From JABSSA01 sp039984715 (GTDB taxonomy: Bacteria > Pseudomonadota > Alphaproteobacteria > Rhodobacterales > Rhodobacteraceae): a stretch of 64,000 nucleotides of DNA. The stretch spans positions 564,679-628,678 of the forward strand of contig JBDWUA010000016.1 of the NCBI GenBank assembly GCA_039984715.1, in the 5' to 3' direction. Of this stretch, positions 9,211 to 17,849 are shown one piece after another. Both the position numbers and the translations under genes were made by a program. Position 1 is the first letter of the stretch. Each line of letters starts with the position of its first letter. The notes below the pieces were generated by a model. That model made no database searches and had not been told where the DNA came from. It was given only the letters and a program-made list of their open reading frames with translations.

Positions 9211-10062
9211 TCACCGATTTATAGGTCTGTTCTGCGTCCAATCGAAAACGCCTCGGTCACGTTCATCGACGGCTTGTTTCCATCCGACGTCTTCGGAGCG
9301 GGCTTTGAAATTCAACCCTTCAGGGCTGTGGCGTGTGATGCCGTCAAAAATCGTCGCAAGGCGTTGCGTGTTCATCAAACCCGTGGCCTCTACGGCTTGG
9401 TTGATGACCAGTTTTTGCATAGCCAACTGGTTGATCGGAACGCTGGACATACGATCCGCCATGTCCTCAACGGCTTTGTCCAATCTCTCAGACGGGACCG
9501 ACTTCAGGATAAGCCCCATGTCCTCTGCTTCGCGGCCTGTGATTTTGTCACCGGTGAATAACATTCGTTTGGCGCGTTCTGGCCCTAATCGATACACCCA
9601 CATGGCCGTTGTCGGGCACCCCCAAACGCGAGCTGGCATATATCCAATTTCTGCGTCATCGGCCATGAACACCAGATCACAGCACAACGCGATGTCAGAC
9701 CCTCCGGCCACTGCGGGGCCATGAATTTTGCAGATGACGGGCTTTAAGGCGCGAAACAGTGACATGAACGCTTGGGTGTTGGCCCACATGAACTGGTAAT
9801 CTTTTATTGGGTCCCACGGCATTTGTTGCGTGACATCCCCGGCACCGTTGCCTTGGGCATAATAGGTCAAGTCATACCCGGCACAAAAGGCTTTGCCATT
9901 TCCGGACAAGACCATCAGGTGCACCTTTGGGTCAGCGTCAGCGCGCGCAACCGCTTCGGCCAGCAGATGCGGCATCTCGTCATCGATTGCATTCATCACG
10001 TCTGGACGGTTCAACGTTATGCGCGCAACCCTGTCCGTTCGTTCATATAAAACCTTGTCCAT
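9211..10062 (-). CDS. Crotonase (enoyl-CoA hydratase/isomerase family)
   Basis: 283 residues from the ATG at 10062, chosen over a more upstream ATG because AAAGGAGCC lies a few bases before it. Crotonase signatures: VARITLNRPDVMNAIDDEM near the N-terminus, GNGKAFCAGYDLTYY (first oxyanion-hole block) and KIHGPAVAGGSDIALCCDLV (second block). The usual catalytic Glu region reads ARVWGCPTTAMWVYRLG, unlike classical hydratases, so the reaction is uncertain. It is 77 bp upstream of speB on the same strand. Confidence 0.8.
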   Translation of the reverse strand: MDKVLYERTDRVARITLNRPDVMNAIDDEMPHLLAEAVARADADPKVHLMVLSGNGKAFCAGYDLTYYAQGNGAGDVTQQMPWDPIKDYQFMWANTQAFMSLFRALKPVICKIHGPAVAGGSDIALCCDLVFMADDAEIGYMPARVWGCPTTAMWVYRLGPERAKRMLFTGDKITGREAEDMGLILKSVPSERLDKAVEDMADRMSSVPINQLAMQKLVINQAVEATGLMNTQRLATIFDGITRHSPEGLNFKARSEDVGWKQAVDERDRGVFDWTQNRPINR

Positions 10063-10694
10063 CCTTGGGCTCCTTTGATCAACAGGTTTGCGCAAGACTG
10101 CGGGAATTCCAAGGGGTGCATTTGGTCCCTTCCTTCCTGCGCGTTCCATGAGACATGAAATCGTAAAACGAGACCTCGTAAGAGGAGACCCAAGGATAGT
10201 CGCGAGGCCCCTCCCTTTGATGTTGTTTTATTGGTGCCGGGGGCATCAAATGTGCGGTCCGGAACGGCGGGTACACGTAGGCATGTGACGCATTCGATTG
10301 TGCTGAACATACCGCTGCTGAGTTCGGCGAGGGCGTCTTGTGCCATGGTTGGCAGCTTGGGCGCTATGTCGTGTGGATCAGCGGATCGATATTTCCAAAA
10401 AGACGTGACAAGCGACGAACTGGTGCCCTAGGGAGTCGAAGGACGTGCGCCTTACAAGGGGCTGTCATTCACCAGTTGGTTGGCTGCTCGTGGTCAAGTC
10501 TTTGCGGCATTGGTGCAGCGATCCCGTCTGCGGCGACTGTCAGTCGGGGCGTTCTCGGATAATTGGTCGCCTGTGTGCAGGTGGTATTGATCAAACCACC
10601 ATCGTTGGCGCGGAATAATTGGAAGTTCCGGATTGGCTTTGGCCAAGACTTATTGCTGACTTTGGCGTGGACGGATCTTGGGGTCTTGAGTATT
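10063..10694 (+). other. Gene-free gap between hyuB and the crotonase
   Basis: About 630 bases with no recognisable gene on either strand; frames of 60-125 codons lack protein character. The first 20 bases hold the ribosome binding site of the crotonase gene. It could hold the promoter for the crotonase-speB-ASKHA series, or be the residue of a lost gene. Confidence 0.5.
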
Positions 10695-12404
10695 TCAATA
10701 TACCTCACCTGTTGCGACGGCGGCTTCAACATCAGCGATATCTGTTGGGGATAGATTGTATTCCTTTGCGGCTGTTTCTGCCGAAATATACCCGCGAGCC
10801 AGATCGCGTTTGACCAAATCAACGGGCCTATCTGACGGGTCGCCATAGCCAGCCCCGCCGGGGAAGGCCATGATCACTTTGCGACCATGAGCCACGAACT
10901 GTTTGCCTTTGCCGTTCATGGTTGTGCCATCGTCTTGGGCAATCGTTGTCGGTGCGCCATCTTTGCCGCCGCGCCTGCCACGTGCGGGATGATCAACGCG
11001 GTCGAACATCGCTTGAATGTCGAACTCGTGCCCTTCTTGTGCCCCGACTTCCATGTATTGGCCGAGGCCACCGCGTGTCTTACCAGCACCACCTGAATCA
11101 GGACGCAGTTCCTTGCGCCAGATGATCACAGGGCCTGCATGTTCCGTCGCCTCGATGGGCATCGTCATCACGCCGGATGGAAAGGCGGTGGCGTTAAGGC
11201 CATCATGTGCGGGCCGTGCCCCTGATCCGCCAGAGTTAAAGGTCAGAACTTCAGAGCGCCTTGCAGTCGCCGGGGCCGCAGCATCGGTGCGCGGGCGTAG
11301 GGAGACTTGGAAATTACAAAGGCAACCCGCGCCCTCGGCTGGCACTAATCCCGGCACGATTTTGTCGAAAGCGTTGAAAACAGCGTCCGGCACAAAGTGT
11401 CCAACGATATGGCGCAAGGCCACAGGCGCGGGATGCAAGGCGTTGACGATCGAGTTCTCTGGCGCTTCAATCTCGAACGGGGCCAAGGATGCTGCATTGT
11501 TTGGGATTTCAGGCGCTATGGCGACCTTGAGGGCATAGCAGGCATAGGCCTTTGCATAAACAAGCGGGCAATTGATGCCTTTCTTGTCGAGGCCCGAAGA
11601 GCCGGTGAAGTCCGACACAATTCTGTCGCCCTCAACGCTGACTTTTACCTTCAGCGTAATGGGGCGGTCAAAGCCGTCCATTGTCATCTCGCCTGTCGCC
11701 GATTGTTGGGGCAAGGCTGCGATCCGTTCAATGGTCGCGCGACGGGAATTTTCGAGAATAAAGTCGGCGATACCGTTCAGGTCAACAAGTTCAAACTCAT
11801 CCATCATATCAACAAGTCGGCGGTGGCCGATCTCGTTGCAGGTGGCCAAAGCATAAACGTCGCCGATCAATTGATCAGGTTCACGTACGTTGCCGCGAAT
11901 GATACGGGTCAAGGTTTGGTCCACCTTCCCCTTATCCGCGAATTTCATGATCGGGATATACAGACCTTCTTCATAGACGCTGTGCGCATCTGCGCCGAAG
12001 CCGCGCCCGCCAATATCCACGATATGTGCCGTACAGGCGAAGAAACCGACCAACGCGCCATCATGAAAGGACGGCGTAACCATAGTAATGTCGTGCAGGT
12101 GACCTGTGCCTTCCCAAGGGTCGTTGGTGATATAGACATCGCCGTCATAGATATTGTCGCGCCCAATGCGGCGGATAAAATGTGCAACTGCGTCCGCCAT
12201 TGCGTTCACGTGACCCGGTGTGCCAGTGACGGCCTGAGCCAGCATATTACCTTGGACGTCATAGACCCCCGCCGACAAATCGCCCGCTTCGCGTACAGAT
12301 GTCGAAAACGCCGTACGCACTAAGGCCTGCGCCTGTTCTTCGACGACCGAAATCAGACGGTTCCACATGACTTGATAGGCTACATTTGAGTGCTCTTTGG
12401 TCAT
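10695..12404 (-). CDS. hyuB: Hydantoinase / 5-oxoprolinase subunit B
   Basis: 569 residues, full length for HyuB. It starts with WNRLISVVEEQAQALVRTAF and contains the conserved GDVYITNDPWEGTGHLHDIT block and the C-terminal glycine-rich FPGGAGYGDP end. With HyuA it forms the ATP-dependent enzyme that opens cyclic amides such as hydantoins or 5-oxoproline. The start codon overlaps the hyuA stop by four bases (ATGA), so the subunits are translationally coupled. The true substrate is undetermined. Confidence 0.88.
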   Translation of the reverse strand: MTKEHSNVAYQVMWNRLISVVEEQAQALVRTAFSTSVREAGDLSAGVYDVQGNMLAQAVTGTPGHVNAMADAVAHFIRRIGRDNIYDGDVYITNDPWEGTGHLHDITMVTPSFHDGALVGFFACTAHIVDIGGRGFGADAHSVYEEGLYIPIMKFADKGKVDQTLTRIIRGNVREPDQLIGDVYALATCNEIGHRRLVDMMDEFELVDLNGIADFILENSRRATIERIAALPQQSATGEMTMDGFDRPITLKVKVSVEGDRIVSDFTGSSGLDKKGINCPLVYAKAYACYALKVAIAPEIPNNAASLAPFEIEAPENSIVNALHPAPVALRHIVGHFVPDAVFNAFDKIVPGLVPAEGAGCLCNFQVSLRPRTDAAAPATARRSEVLTFNSGGSGARPAHDGLNATAFPSGVMTMPIEATEHAGPVIIWRKELRPDSGGAGKTRGGLGQYMEVGAQEGHEFDIQAMFDRVDHPARGRRGGKDGAPTTIAQDDGTTMNGKGKQFVAHGRKVIMAFPGGAGYGDPSDRPVDLVKRDLARGYISAETAAKEYNLSPTDIADVEAAVATGEVY

Positions 12405-14488
12405 TGCAAAGCTTCCTTGGAGATAATGTCGATGCAGCCATCTGGTTGGCGGATGGCGTCTCGGCTGGCTGGGACAATGATCGTGGTTTCATCCTCGACG
12501 ACTGCGACAGGACCCGCTGCCCGTTCACCCGATTTCATGTCAAAGCGGTTGACGATATCCGCATCCAGAAATTTGGCAGATGCTGCATCAAAAAACTGGC
12601 GTGTTCCTGTGGGTACCGCCTTGTCTGCGCCAATGGTCTCGCTCATGCGTGCGACGTGTTCCGGTGGTGTGGTGGCATTCACCGACCAGACGGTTATCTC
12701 GATGTCCATCCCTTCCACCGGACGACCAAACAGCTTTGTGTAATCTTGAATGAACCGTTCCTCAAAGTTGGCGGCGTCAGGGGCCATCGCTTGGGCTTCG
12801 GTCAGCTCAATCGGGATTTCCCAGCCCTGACCTGTGTAGCGCATGTAGACTTTGAATTCTGACAGGATCGGGCTGAGTTCATCGCAGGTGCGCACAAAAT
12901 TGGTGGCCTCGGCCTTTAGATTGGACAATAGAGATTTGATCCGATCGCCATCAAAATCTGACAGTTTCATATAGACTGATCGGTTTGCTTCGAAACTGAA
13001 TGGCGCTCTTAGAAACCCAATGGCAGAACCGACACCTGCGCCCGGCGGCACCAATAATCGCTCTATGCCCAATTTTTCCGCCAAGCGACCCGCATGTAGG
13101 GGGGCTGCACCGCCGAAGGCGATCATGGTATATTCTGACAGATCCTCGCCGTTCTCGACCGCATGAACCCGCGCAGCGTTGGCCATGTTTTCATCTACAA
13201 CCTCTGCTACGCCAAACGCGGCCTCAACTGGGTCCATATCAAGTATGCGACCCACATGGTTTGTAAGGGCCGATTTGGATTGATCAGGATGCAACTTGAT
13301 CGTGCCACCTGCGAAGTTATCCGCGTCAAGCTTGCCCAAAACCAGATCAGCGTCCGTCACCGCTGGACGCTCTCCGCCACGGCCATAGCATGCCGGTCCC
13401 GGCTCGGACCCCGCGCTTTCGGGGCCAACGCGGATCTGGCGCAAAGTATCAACATGCGCCAATGACCCACCGCCAGCCCCGATTTCGACCATGTCGATCA
13501 CAGGAATTGAGATCGGCATGCCGGAGCCCTTTTTGAACCGATAGGTGCGGGCCACTTCGAACACGCGGCTGGTTTTGGGGGTCTGATTTTTGATCAGGCA
13601 AATCTTGGCTGTTGTGCCGCCCATGTCAAAGGACAGAACTTTATCCAACCCATAGCGCGCCGCGATGTGCGCTGCAAAAACCGCTCCACCTGCAGGGCCG
13701 GATTCAACCAAACGAACAGGAAAGTCAGCCGCATTTTGGATTGATATTATGCCACCGCCTGAATGCATCAAAAAGATACGGCATGACACGCCTTCGTGCT
13801 TCAAACGGTCCTCTAATCGACCCAGATAAGAGGCCATAAGTGGTTTGATATAGGCATTCGCGACAACTGTATTAAAGCGCTCATATTCCCGCATCTGGGG
13901 CGAGACTTCGGACGAGATGGACACTGCAACGTTTGGCAGTTTCTCAGCTATGACATCACGTACAAGCTGTTCGTGCGTTGGATTGAGATAGGAATGGATC
14001 AAACCGACGGCGACACTCTCGAACCCAGCCTTGGCAATCTGATCGACGACGGCCTCTACCTCGGCTCGATCGATGTCGACAAGTATTTGACCATTGGCAT
14101 CGACGCGGCCCGCAACAGTAAAGCGCATTTGCCGTGGCAACAACGGATCCGGAAGGTTCAAATTCAGATCATATTGTTCAAACCGCGACTCGGTTCGCAT
14201 TTCGATTACATCGCGGAAACCTTCGGTTGTGATTAAGGCCGTCTTTGCGCCTCGTCGTTCGATCAAAGCATTTGTGGCAAGCGTTGTTCCATGAATGATC
14301 TGGTCAATTTGCGAAGGGGTAACATTTGCCTTGGCACACACCTGGTGCATCCCATCAATGATCGCATTCTCTGGGGCGGCATAGGTTGTCAGGACCTTTG
14401 TCGAAAATGGAACTCCATCCTTTTCCAATACAACGTCAGTAAATGTGCCGCCAATATCGACGCCAAGGCGAACGGAAGGTGCTGCCAT
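12401..14488 (-). CDS. hyuA: Hydantoinase / 5-oxoprolinase subunit A (ATP-binding)
   Basis: 695 residues from the ATG at 14488, which has CAGGAGCC upstream; an ATG nine codons earlier lacks such a site. N-terminal VRLGVDIGGTFTDVVLEKDG is the first phosphate loop of the ASKHA-like HyuA fold, SFDMGGTTAKICLI the second, and the central HSGGGIISI and ESGPAGGAVFAA blocks are family-typical. It phosphorylates and activates the cyclic substrate in complex with HyuB. A LysR gene lies 95 bp upstream on the same strand, and a regulator-type box sits in between. Confidence 0.88.
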   Translation of the reverse strand: MAAPSVRLGVDIGGTFTDVVLEKDGVPFSTKVLTTYAAPENAIIDGMHQVCAKANVTPSQIDQIIHGTTLATNALIERRGAKTALITTEGFRDVIEMRTESRFEQYDLNLNLPDPLLPRQMRFTVAGRVDANGQILVDIDRAEVEAVVDQIAKAGFESVAVGLIHSYLNPTHEQLVRDVIAEKLPNVAVSISSEVSPQMREYERFNTVVANAYIKPLMASYLGRLEDRLKHEGVSCRIFLMHSGGGIISIQNAADFPVRLVESGPAGGAVFAAHIAARYGLDKVLSFDMGGTTAKICLIKNQTPKTSRVFEVARTYRFKKGSGMPISIPVIDMVEIGAGGGSLAHVDTLRQIRVGPESAGSEPGPACYGRGGERPAVTDADLVLGKLDADNFAGGTIKLHPDQSKSALTNHVGRILDMDPVEAAFGVAEVVDENMANAARVHAVENGEDLSEYTMIAFGGAAPLHAGRLAEKLGIERLLVPPGAGVGSAIGFLRAPFSFEANRSVYMKLSDFDGDRIKSLLSNLKAEATNFVRTCDELSPILSEFKVYMRYTGQGWEIPIELTEAQAMAPDAANFEERFIQDYTKLFGRPVEGMDIEITVWSVNATTPPEHVARMSETIGADKAVPTGTRQFFDAASAKFLDADIVNRFDMKSGERAAGPVAVVEDETTIIVPASRDAIRQPDGCIDIISKEALQ

Positions 14489-14540
14489 CTGAGGCTCCTG
14501 CAGTAAATTACACATGCAGGTGGCGCGAAAAGTGTGAAAA

Positions 14541-14553
14541 AATCAAATTGATT
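14541..14553. promoter_or_regulatory. Short inverted repeat upstream of hyuA
   Basis: AATCAA-A-TTGATT is a perfect 6-1-6 palindrome 52 bp before the hyuA start codon, next to the LysR-type box at 14568-14584. It may be part of the same regulator footprint. Confidence 0.3.
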
Positions 14554-14567
14554 AAATTGCTCACCCC

Positions 14568-14584
14568 GATTAATTTTTGTGATC
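14568..14584. promoter_or_regulatory. LysR-type box upstream of hyuA
   Basis: GATTA-ATTTTTG-TGATC matches, with one mismatch, the perfect GATTA-N7-TAATC box before the LysR gene itself. The ATTA-N7-TGAT core fits the T-N11-A geometry of LysR regulators. It lies 79 bp before the hyuA ATG and touches the LysR stop codon. Confidence 0.45.
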
Positions 14585-15483
14585 TAGGGAAGACGCATCG
14601 CTACTTTCGCAATCTGCGCGGCCTTTTCGACATAGAGGGCCGAACGTGCTGGGGCGTAGCGGGCATAAAAGGACAAAGGTTTGGGTACCCAATCAGGTTC
14701 AACTTTATACAGATCACCTGATGCAATCTCGGCTGTGACCAGACGTTCGGGCAACAACGCGACCCCCAATCCTTCAAGCACCATGGGCACACATGCAGAC
14801 AAAGCACTGGAATGAACGATCCTTTCACTCCTCAATCCACGCTCAGTTGCAAGGTTGTGCAGGGCATCGCAAGCCTGTGTGTGTTTTGCGTGGGTTAGAA
14901 CCGTCAATTCAAAAAGCTCAGTTAGGGATGGTTTCGCACTGAGGTTTTGGAACAGGTTAAAATTCACGACCCAACAATAGCGTTCTTGGCCCAATGCGTG
15001 GCTCGCAAATGTCTTTGATTTAAACGGCTCGGTTTGAAGCGCTAAATCGAGCTGTCCTTCCATCAACTTCGCATCAATCGCGTTTGATATATCGACGTCT
15101 AGCTGTATGCGTAGCTTAGGATAGGCCTCTTTCATCAGCCGCAAGAAGCTTTGCAACCATGTGCAGGCCACAAGTTCTGTCACGCCCAATCTCAAGGTTT
15201 CTTCGATCAACTCCTGACGGCCAGCTGCTTCAATAAGAGCTTCTCCGGCCCACAGGACCTCACGCGTTTTTTTGAGTAACTTGTCGCCATCTGCTGTCAA
15301 ACGCACAGAACCTGCATCGCGTATTAACAAGGTGACATTGAGCGCCGCCTCAAGCGCGTTGATGCGAGCAGATATATTTGGTTGAGTGGTCCCAAGTGCC
15401 GAGGCTGCGGCACGAAACGTCCCAACATCAACGACGAAAGCAAACGCCTCTAGCTGTTTAAGTGTGATCTGGCTTTTGATCAT
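14584..15483 (-). CDS. LysR-family transcriptional regulator
   Basis: 299 residues, standard length. The N-terminal winged helix reads ITLKQLEAFAFVVDVGTFRA and AASALGTTQPNISARINALE; the effector domain follows (LRLGVTELVACTWLQSFLRL, then LGVALLPERLV). It lies directly upstream of hyuAB in the same direction rather than divergently, so it may be cotranscribed with or read through into them. A perfect ATTA-N7-TAAT palindrome 33 bp before its start suggests autoregulation. Its inducer is unknown; a hydantoin or cyclic amide is a guess from context. Confidence 0.88.
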   Translation of the reverse strand: MIKSQITLKQLEAFAFVVDVGTFRAAASALGTTQPNISARINALEAALNVTLLIRDAGSVRLTADGDKLLKKTREVLWAGEALIEAAGRQELIEETLRLGVTELVACTWLQSFLRLMKEAYPKLRIQLDVDISNAIDAKLMEGQLDLALQTEPFKSKTFASHALGQERYCWVVNFNLFQNLSAKPSLTELFELTVLTHAKHTQACDALHNLATERGLRSERIVHSSALSACVPMVLEGLGVALLPERLVTAEIASGDLYKVEPDWVPKPLSFYARYAPARSALYVEKAAQIAKVAMRLP

Positions 15484-15872
15484 TTTCTGCCCAGTGATAG
15501 AAATAGTTGATGCTCAGATTAACTTCTCTAATCGTCTGATCAAGACCGTTTCGAAGGTTTGAGGTTGTTTATAGTCCCAAGAAACGGGGCGTTTCCTCTT
15601 TTGAGCACTAGCAATTCAAATTACCGGGATTTTCAGGTAAGCAGGTAATAAAGATCGCGCAGTGATCGCAGACTTGGTCTTTGATGTACCTAGATGCAAG
15701 CGTCGCTAATCGTCACTGGGTAGATGTGACATTGGGCGGGCTTTTTTTATTGACCATCTTCAGAGACGCCGGTTTGAAGCCTGAGTTTTTTTGGTGCCAG
15801 CCGATACCGATGCAGCAACCAGTGCGAATGGCTGCTTCTGCTCTTGGAACCAATGTGATTTAACCGAAAATC
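15484..15872 (+). other. Divergent intergenic region between the LysR gene and bluB
   Basis: 389 bases. It holds the LysR-type box at 15517-15533. On the plus strand an open frame at 15681-15863 (60 codons, starting MMYLDASVANRHWVDVTLGG) has no recognisable family and no ribosome binding site. I looked for a cobalamin riboswitch before bluB and did not find its conserved core. Confidence 0.5.
15517..15533. promoter_or_regulatory. LysR-type box upstream of the LysR gene
   Basis: GATTA-ACTTCTC-TAATC, a perfect 5-7-5 palindrome with T-N11-A geometry, lies 33 bp before the LysR start codon. The same box with one mismatch is found before hyuA. Confidence 0.5.
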
Positions 15873-16496
15873 ATGAAGTTTACTGACCATCATATAGACG
15901 CGCTCGACGACATTCTGAAATGGCGTCGTGACGTCCGTCACTTCCGTCAAGATCCCATTGATCCAGCCGTCTTGGACCGTCTGCGTCGCAGTATGGAACG
16001 TGCGCCGTCCGTCGGCAACGCGCGTCCTTGGAGGGTCATTCAGGTGAACAGTGCTGATCACCGTTCCCGGATCGTTGAAATTTTTGAAGCTTGCAACGCG
16101 GAAGCAGCCGACACCTATGACAGCAAGGTGCGTCGCAATTACCTTGCTCTTAAACTAGCGGGATTGCGCGAAGCTCCTGTCCAACTTGCGGTATTCACTG
16201 ACCAAAACGTAGCTGAAGGACGAGGGCTTGGACGCAGAACGATGCCCGAAATGCTCTCTTATTCGACTGTTATGGCAATTCACACGCTTTGGTTGGCCGC
16301 GCGTGCCGAAAATGTCGGCATGGGCTGGGTATCCATTCTTGATCCGGACAAAGTTTCCGCCGCGCTTGAGGTGCCGCCAAGTTGGTCGCTTACCGGTTAT
16401 CTCTGTCTTGGTTACGCTGAAACAGAAACCGATACACCCATCCTTCACAAAACGGGCTGGCAAAAGGATACACGAACGGAATGGCAGATTGTCTGA
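15873..16496 (+). CDS. bluB: 5,6-dimethylbenzimidazole synthase
   Basis: 207 residues of the nitroreductase-like FMN family. The N-terminal block KWRRDVRHFRQDPIDPAVLD and the following APSVGNARPWRVIQV are the BluB signature (FMN binding and flavin-destroying site), and AENVGMGWVSILDP with YLCLGYAETE closes the fold. BluB converts reduced FMN and O2 into dimethylbenzimidazole, the lower ligand of cobalamin. No other cobalamin biosynthesis gene is adjacent. Divergent from the LysR gene. Confidence 0.9.
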   Translation: MKFTDHHIDALDDILKWRRDVRHFRQDPIDPAVLDRLRRSMERAPSVGNARPWRVIQVNSADHRSRIVEIFEACNAEAADTYDSKVRRNYLALKLAGLREAPVQLAVFTDQNVAEGRGLGRRTMPEMLSYSTVMAIHTLWLAARAENVGMGWVSILDPDKVSAALEVPPSWSLTGYLCLGYAETETDTPILHKTGWQKDTRTEWQIV

Positions 16497-16749
16497 GCTC
16501 AAGCTCGAACGCCGCCCCGTGGGATAGGTCAGTCATTCGCGCGATGCACATGAGCAGCCGGTTTGTCCGGCGCCGCTGACCTTGGACCAACTTCATATCA
16601 TGTATTGGCAGCGCACGTCTGGTTCGACGGGTTGATCGGAAAAGATGCTGCAAAGCCGAGAACGGCAGGAACTGGCCCTTCTTTCCTAAGCTTTGCATTG
16701 CAGCTAATGTTTGGTTTGAGGCACGTCAGCCTCAGTGAAAGGTTTTCAC

Positions 16750-17598
16750 ATGAGCAGCATTGTCTTTATTGCGGTCATCGGTGCCGCTGTTCTTCACGCG
16801 GCGTGGAATGCTCTGGTCAAAGGTGGCGCGGATAAAGCTCTGAGCATGGGAGCGGTTGTAATCGGACATATTCCTATCGCGGTCATGGCGTTGCCATTTG
16901 TACCGTTTCCCAATGTCGAAAGCCTTCCATATCTATTTGGTGGGATTATTCTTCATTTCGGGTATCAACTGTTTCTGCTGCGTTCATATCAGTTGGGGGA
17001 TTTGACCCAAGTTTACCCCATTGCGCGTGGATCGGCCCCGTTGATCGTTGCGCTTTTTTCGGTGTTGGTACTTGGCATTCACCTTGAGGGGCTTGAGTTG
17101 CTAGCCATCGCGTTAATAGGTTTGGGCATCATCAGTCTGGCGCTTGTGCGTCAAAGCGATGGATTGCAAAATCGGAATGCCGCCGCATTCGCGCTGATTA
17201 CGGGCCTGTTCATTGCGTCCTATTCGCTGGTTGACGGTCTTGGTGCGCGGATCGCGGGTACGTCGCTTGGGTTCTTCTGCTGGCTGGCGATTGGAAACGG
17301 GTTCTTGATGATTGCATATCTCGGTGTGAAATCCCCGGCGACGCTTCGCGTGATCCCCCGCAAAGGATTGCCCATTTTGGTGATGGGTGGAGGTGCGTCG
17401 TTCATCGCTTATGCACTGGTCACCTGGGCGTTTACGCAGGCCCCGATTGCTCTGGTCACAGCTTTGCGGGAAACAAGCATCGTATTTGCTCTGTTGATCG
17501 GCGTGTTCTTCCTCAAAGAGAAACTGAGCTTGGTGAAGGTTTTTTCGACTTTTTCCACGCTACTTGGTGCGATCTTGCTGAAATACGCAAGAACATGA
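16750..17598 (+). CDS. EamA/DMT-family permease
   Basis: 282 residues from the ATG at 16750, preceded by GAAAGG; a GTG five codons earlier is less likely. About ten hydrophobic segments in two EamA repeats; typical pieces are AAWNALVKGGADK, the RGSAPLIVALFSVLVLGIHL end of repeat one, and ALRETSIVFALLIGVFFLKE of repeat two. Inner-membrane exporter or importer of a small metabolite; substrate unknown. It follows bluB by 253 bp without an obvious link. Confidence 0.85.
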   Translation: MSSIVFIAVIGAAVLHAAWNALVKGGADKALSMGAVVIGHIPIAVMALPFVPFPNVESLPYLFGGIILHFGYQLFLLRSYQLGDLTQVYPIARGSAPLIVALFSVLVLGIHLEGLELLAIALIGLGIISLALVRQSDGLQNRNAAAFALITGLFIASYSLVDGLGARIAGTSLGFFCWLAIGNGFLMIAYLGVKSPATLRVIPRKGLPILVMGGGASFIAYALVTWAFTQAPIALVTALRETSIVFALLIGVFFLKEKLSLVKVFSTFSTLLGAILLKYART

Positions 17599-17830
17599 GG
17601 GTCCCCAATTCACCGGACAATTTCCTTCGACTTCCAAAAACCTTGGACGGGAAAAAAGTGACAAAATTTCGTTCTATGAGGATGCGCTAAAGAAGGCCTC
17701 ATCGGAGGCCCAAGCGTGGCTGCTTGCGCAAAACCTATTGAAAAATAAGGTGGTCAAGCTCAAGAAGAGGCTTGAAATTGCGAGAAGAAGACGCAACGAC
17801 GTAACCAGCAATTTTGACACAAACACCTAG
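17599..17830 (+). pseudogene. Start-less coding remnant before the RsmB-type gene
   Basis: One frame stays open from the permease stop to a TAG at 17828 and encodes about 77 residues ending in a coiled, very basic helix (KKASSEAQAWLLAQNLLKNK, then VVKLKKRLEIARRRRND) but has no start codon or ribosome binding site. It looks like the C-terminal remnant of an unidentified protein that arrived with, or was cut by, the downstream gene, whose codon use is similar. Confidence 0.3.
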
Positions 17831-17849
17831 CGTTCAAGAGAAGAAATTC

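Noticed and set aside
15580..15872. Cobalamin riboswitch before bluB
   Set aside because: No B12-box or conserved riboswitch core could be aligned; only scattered similar short strings.
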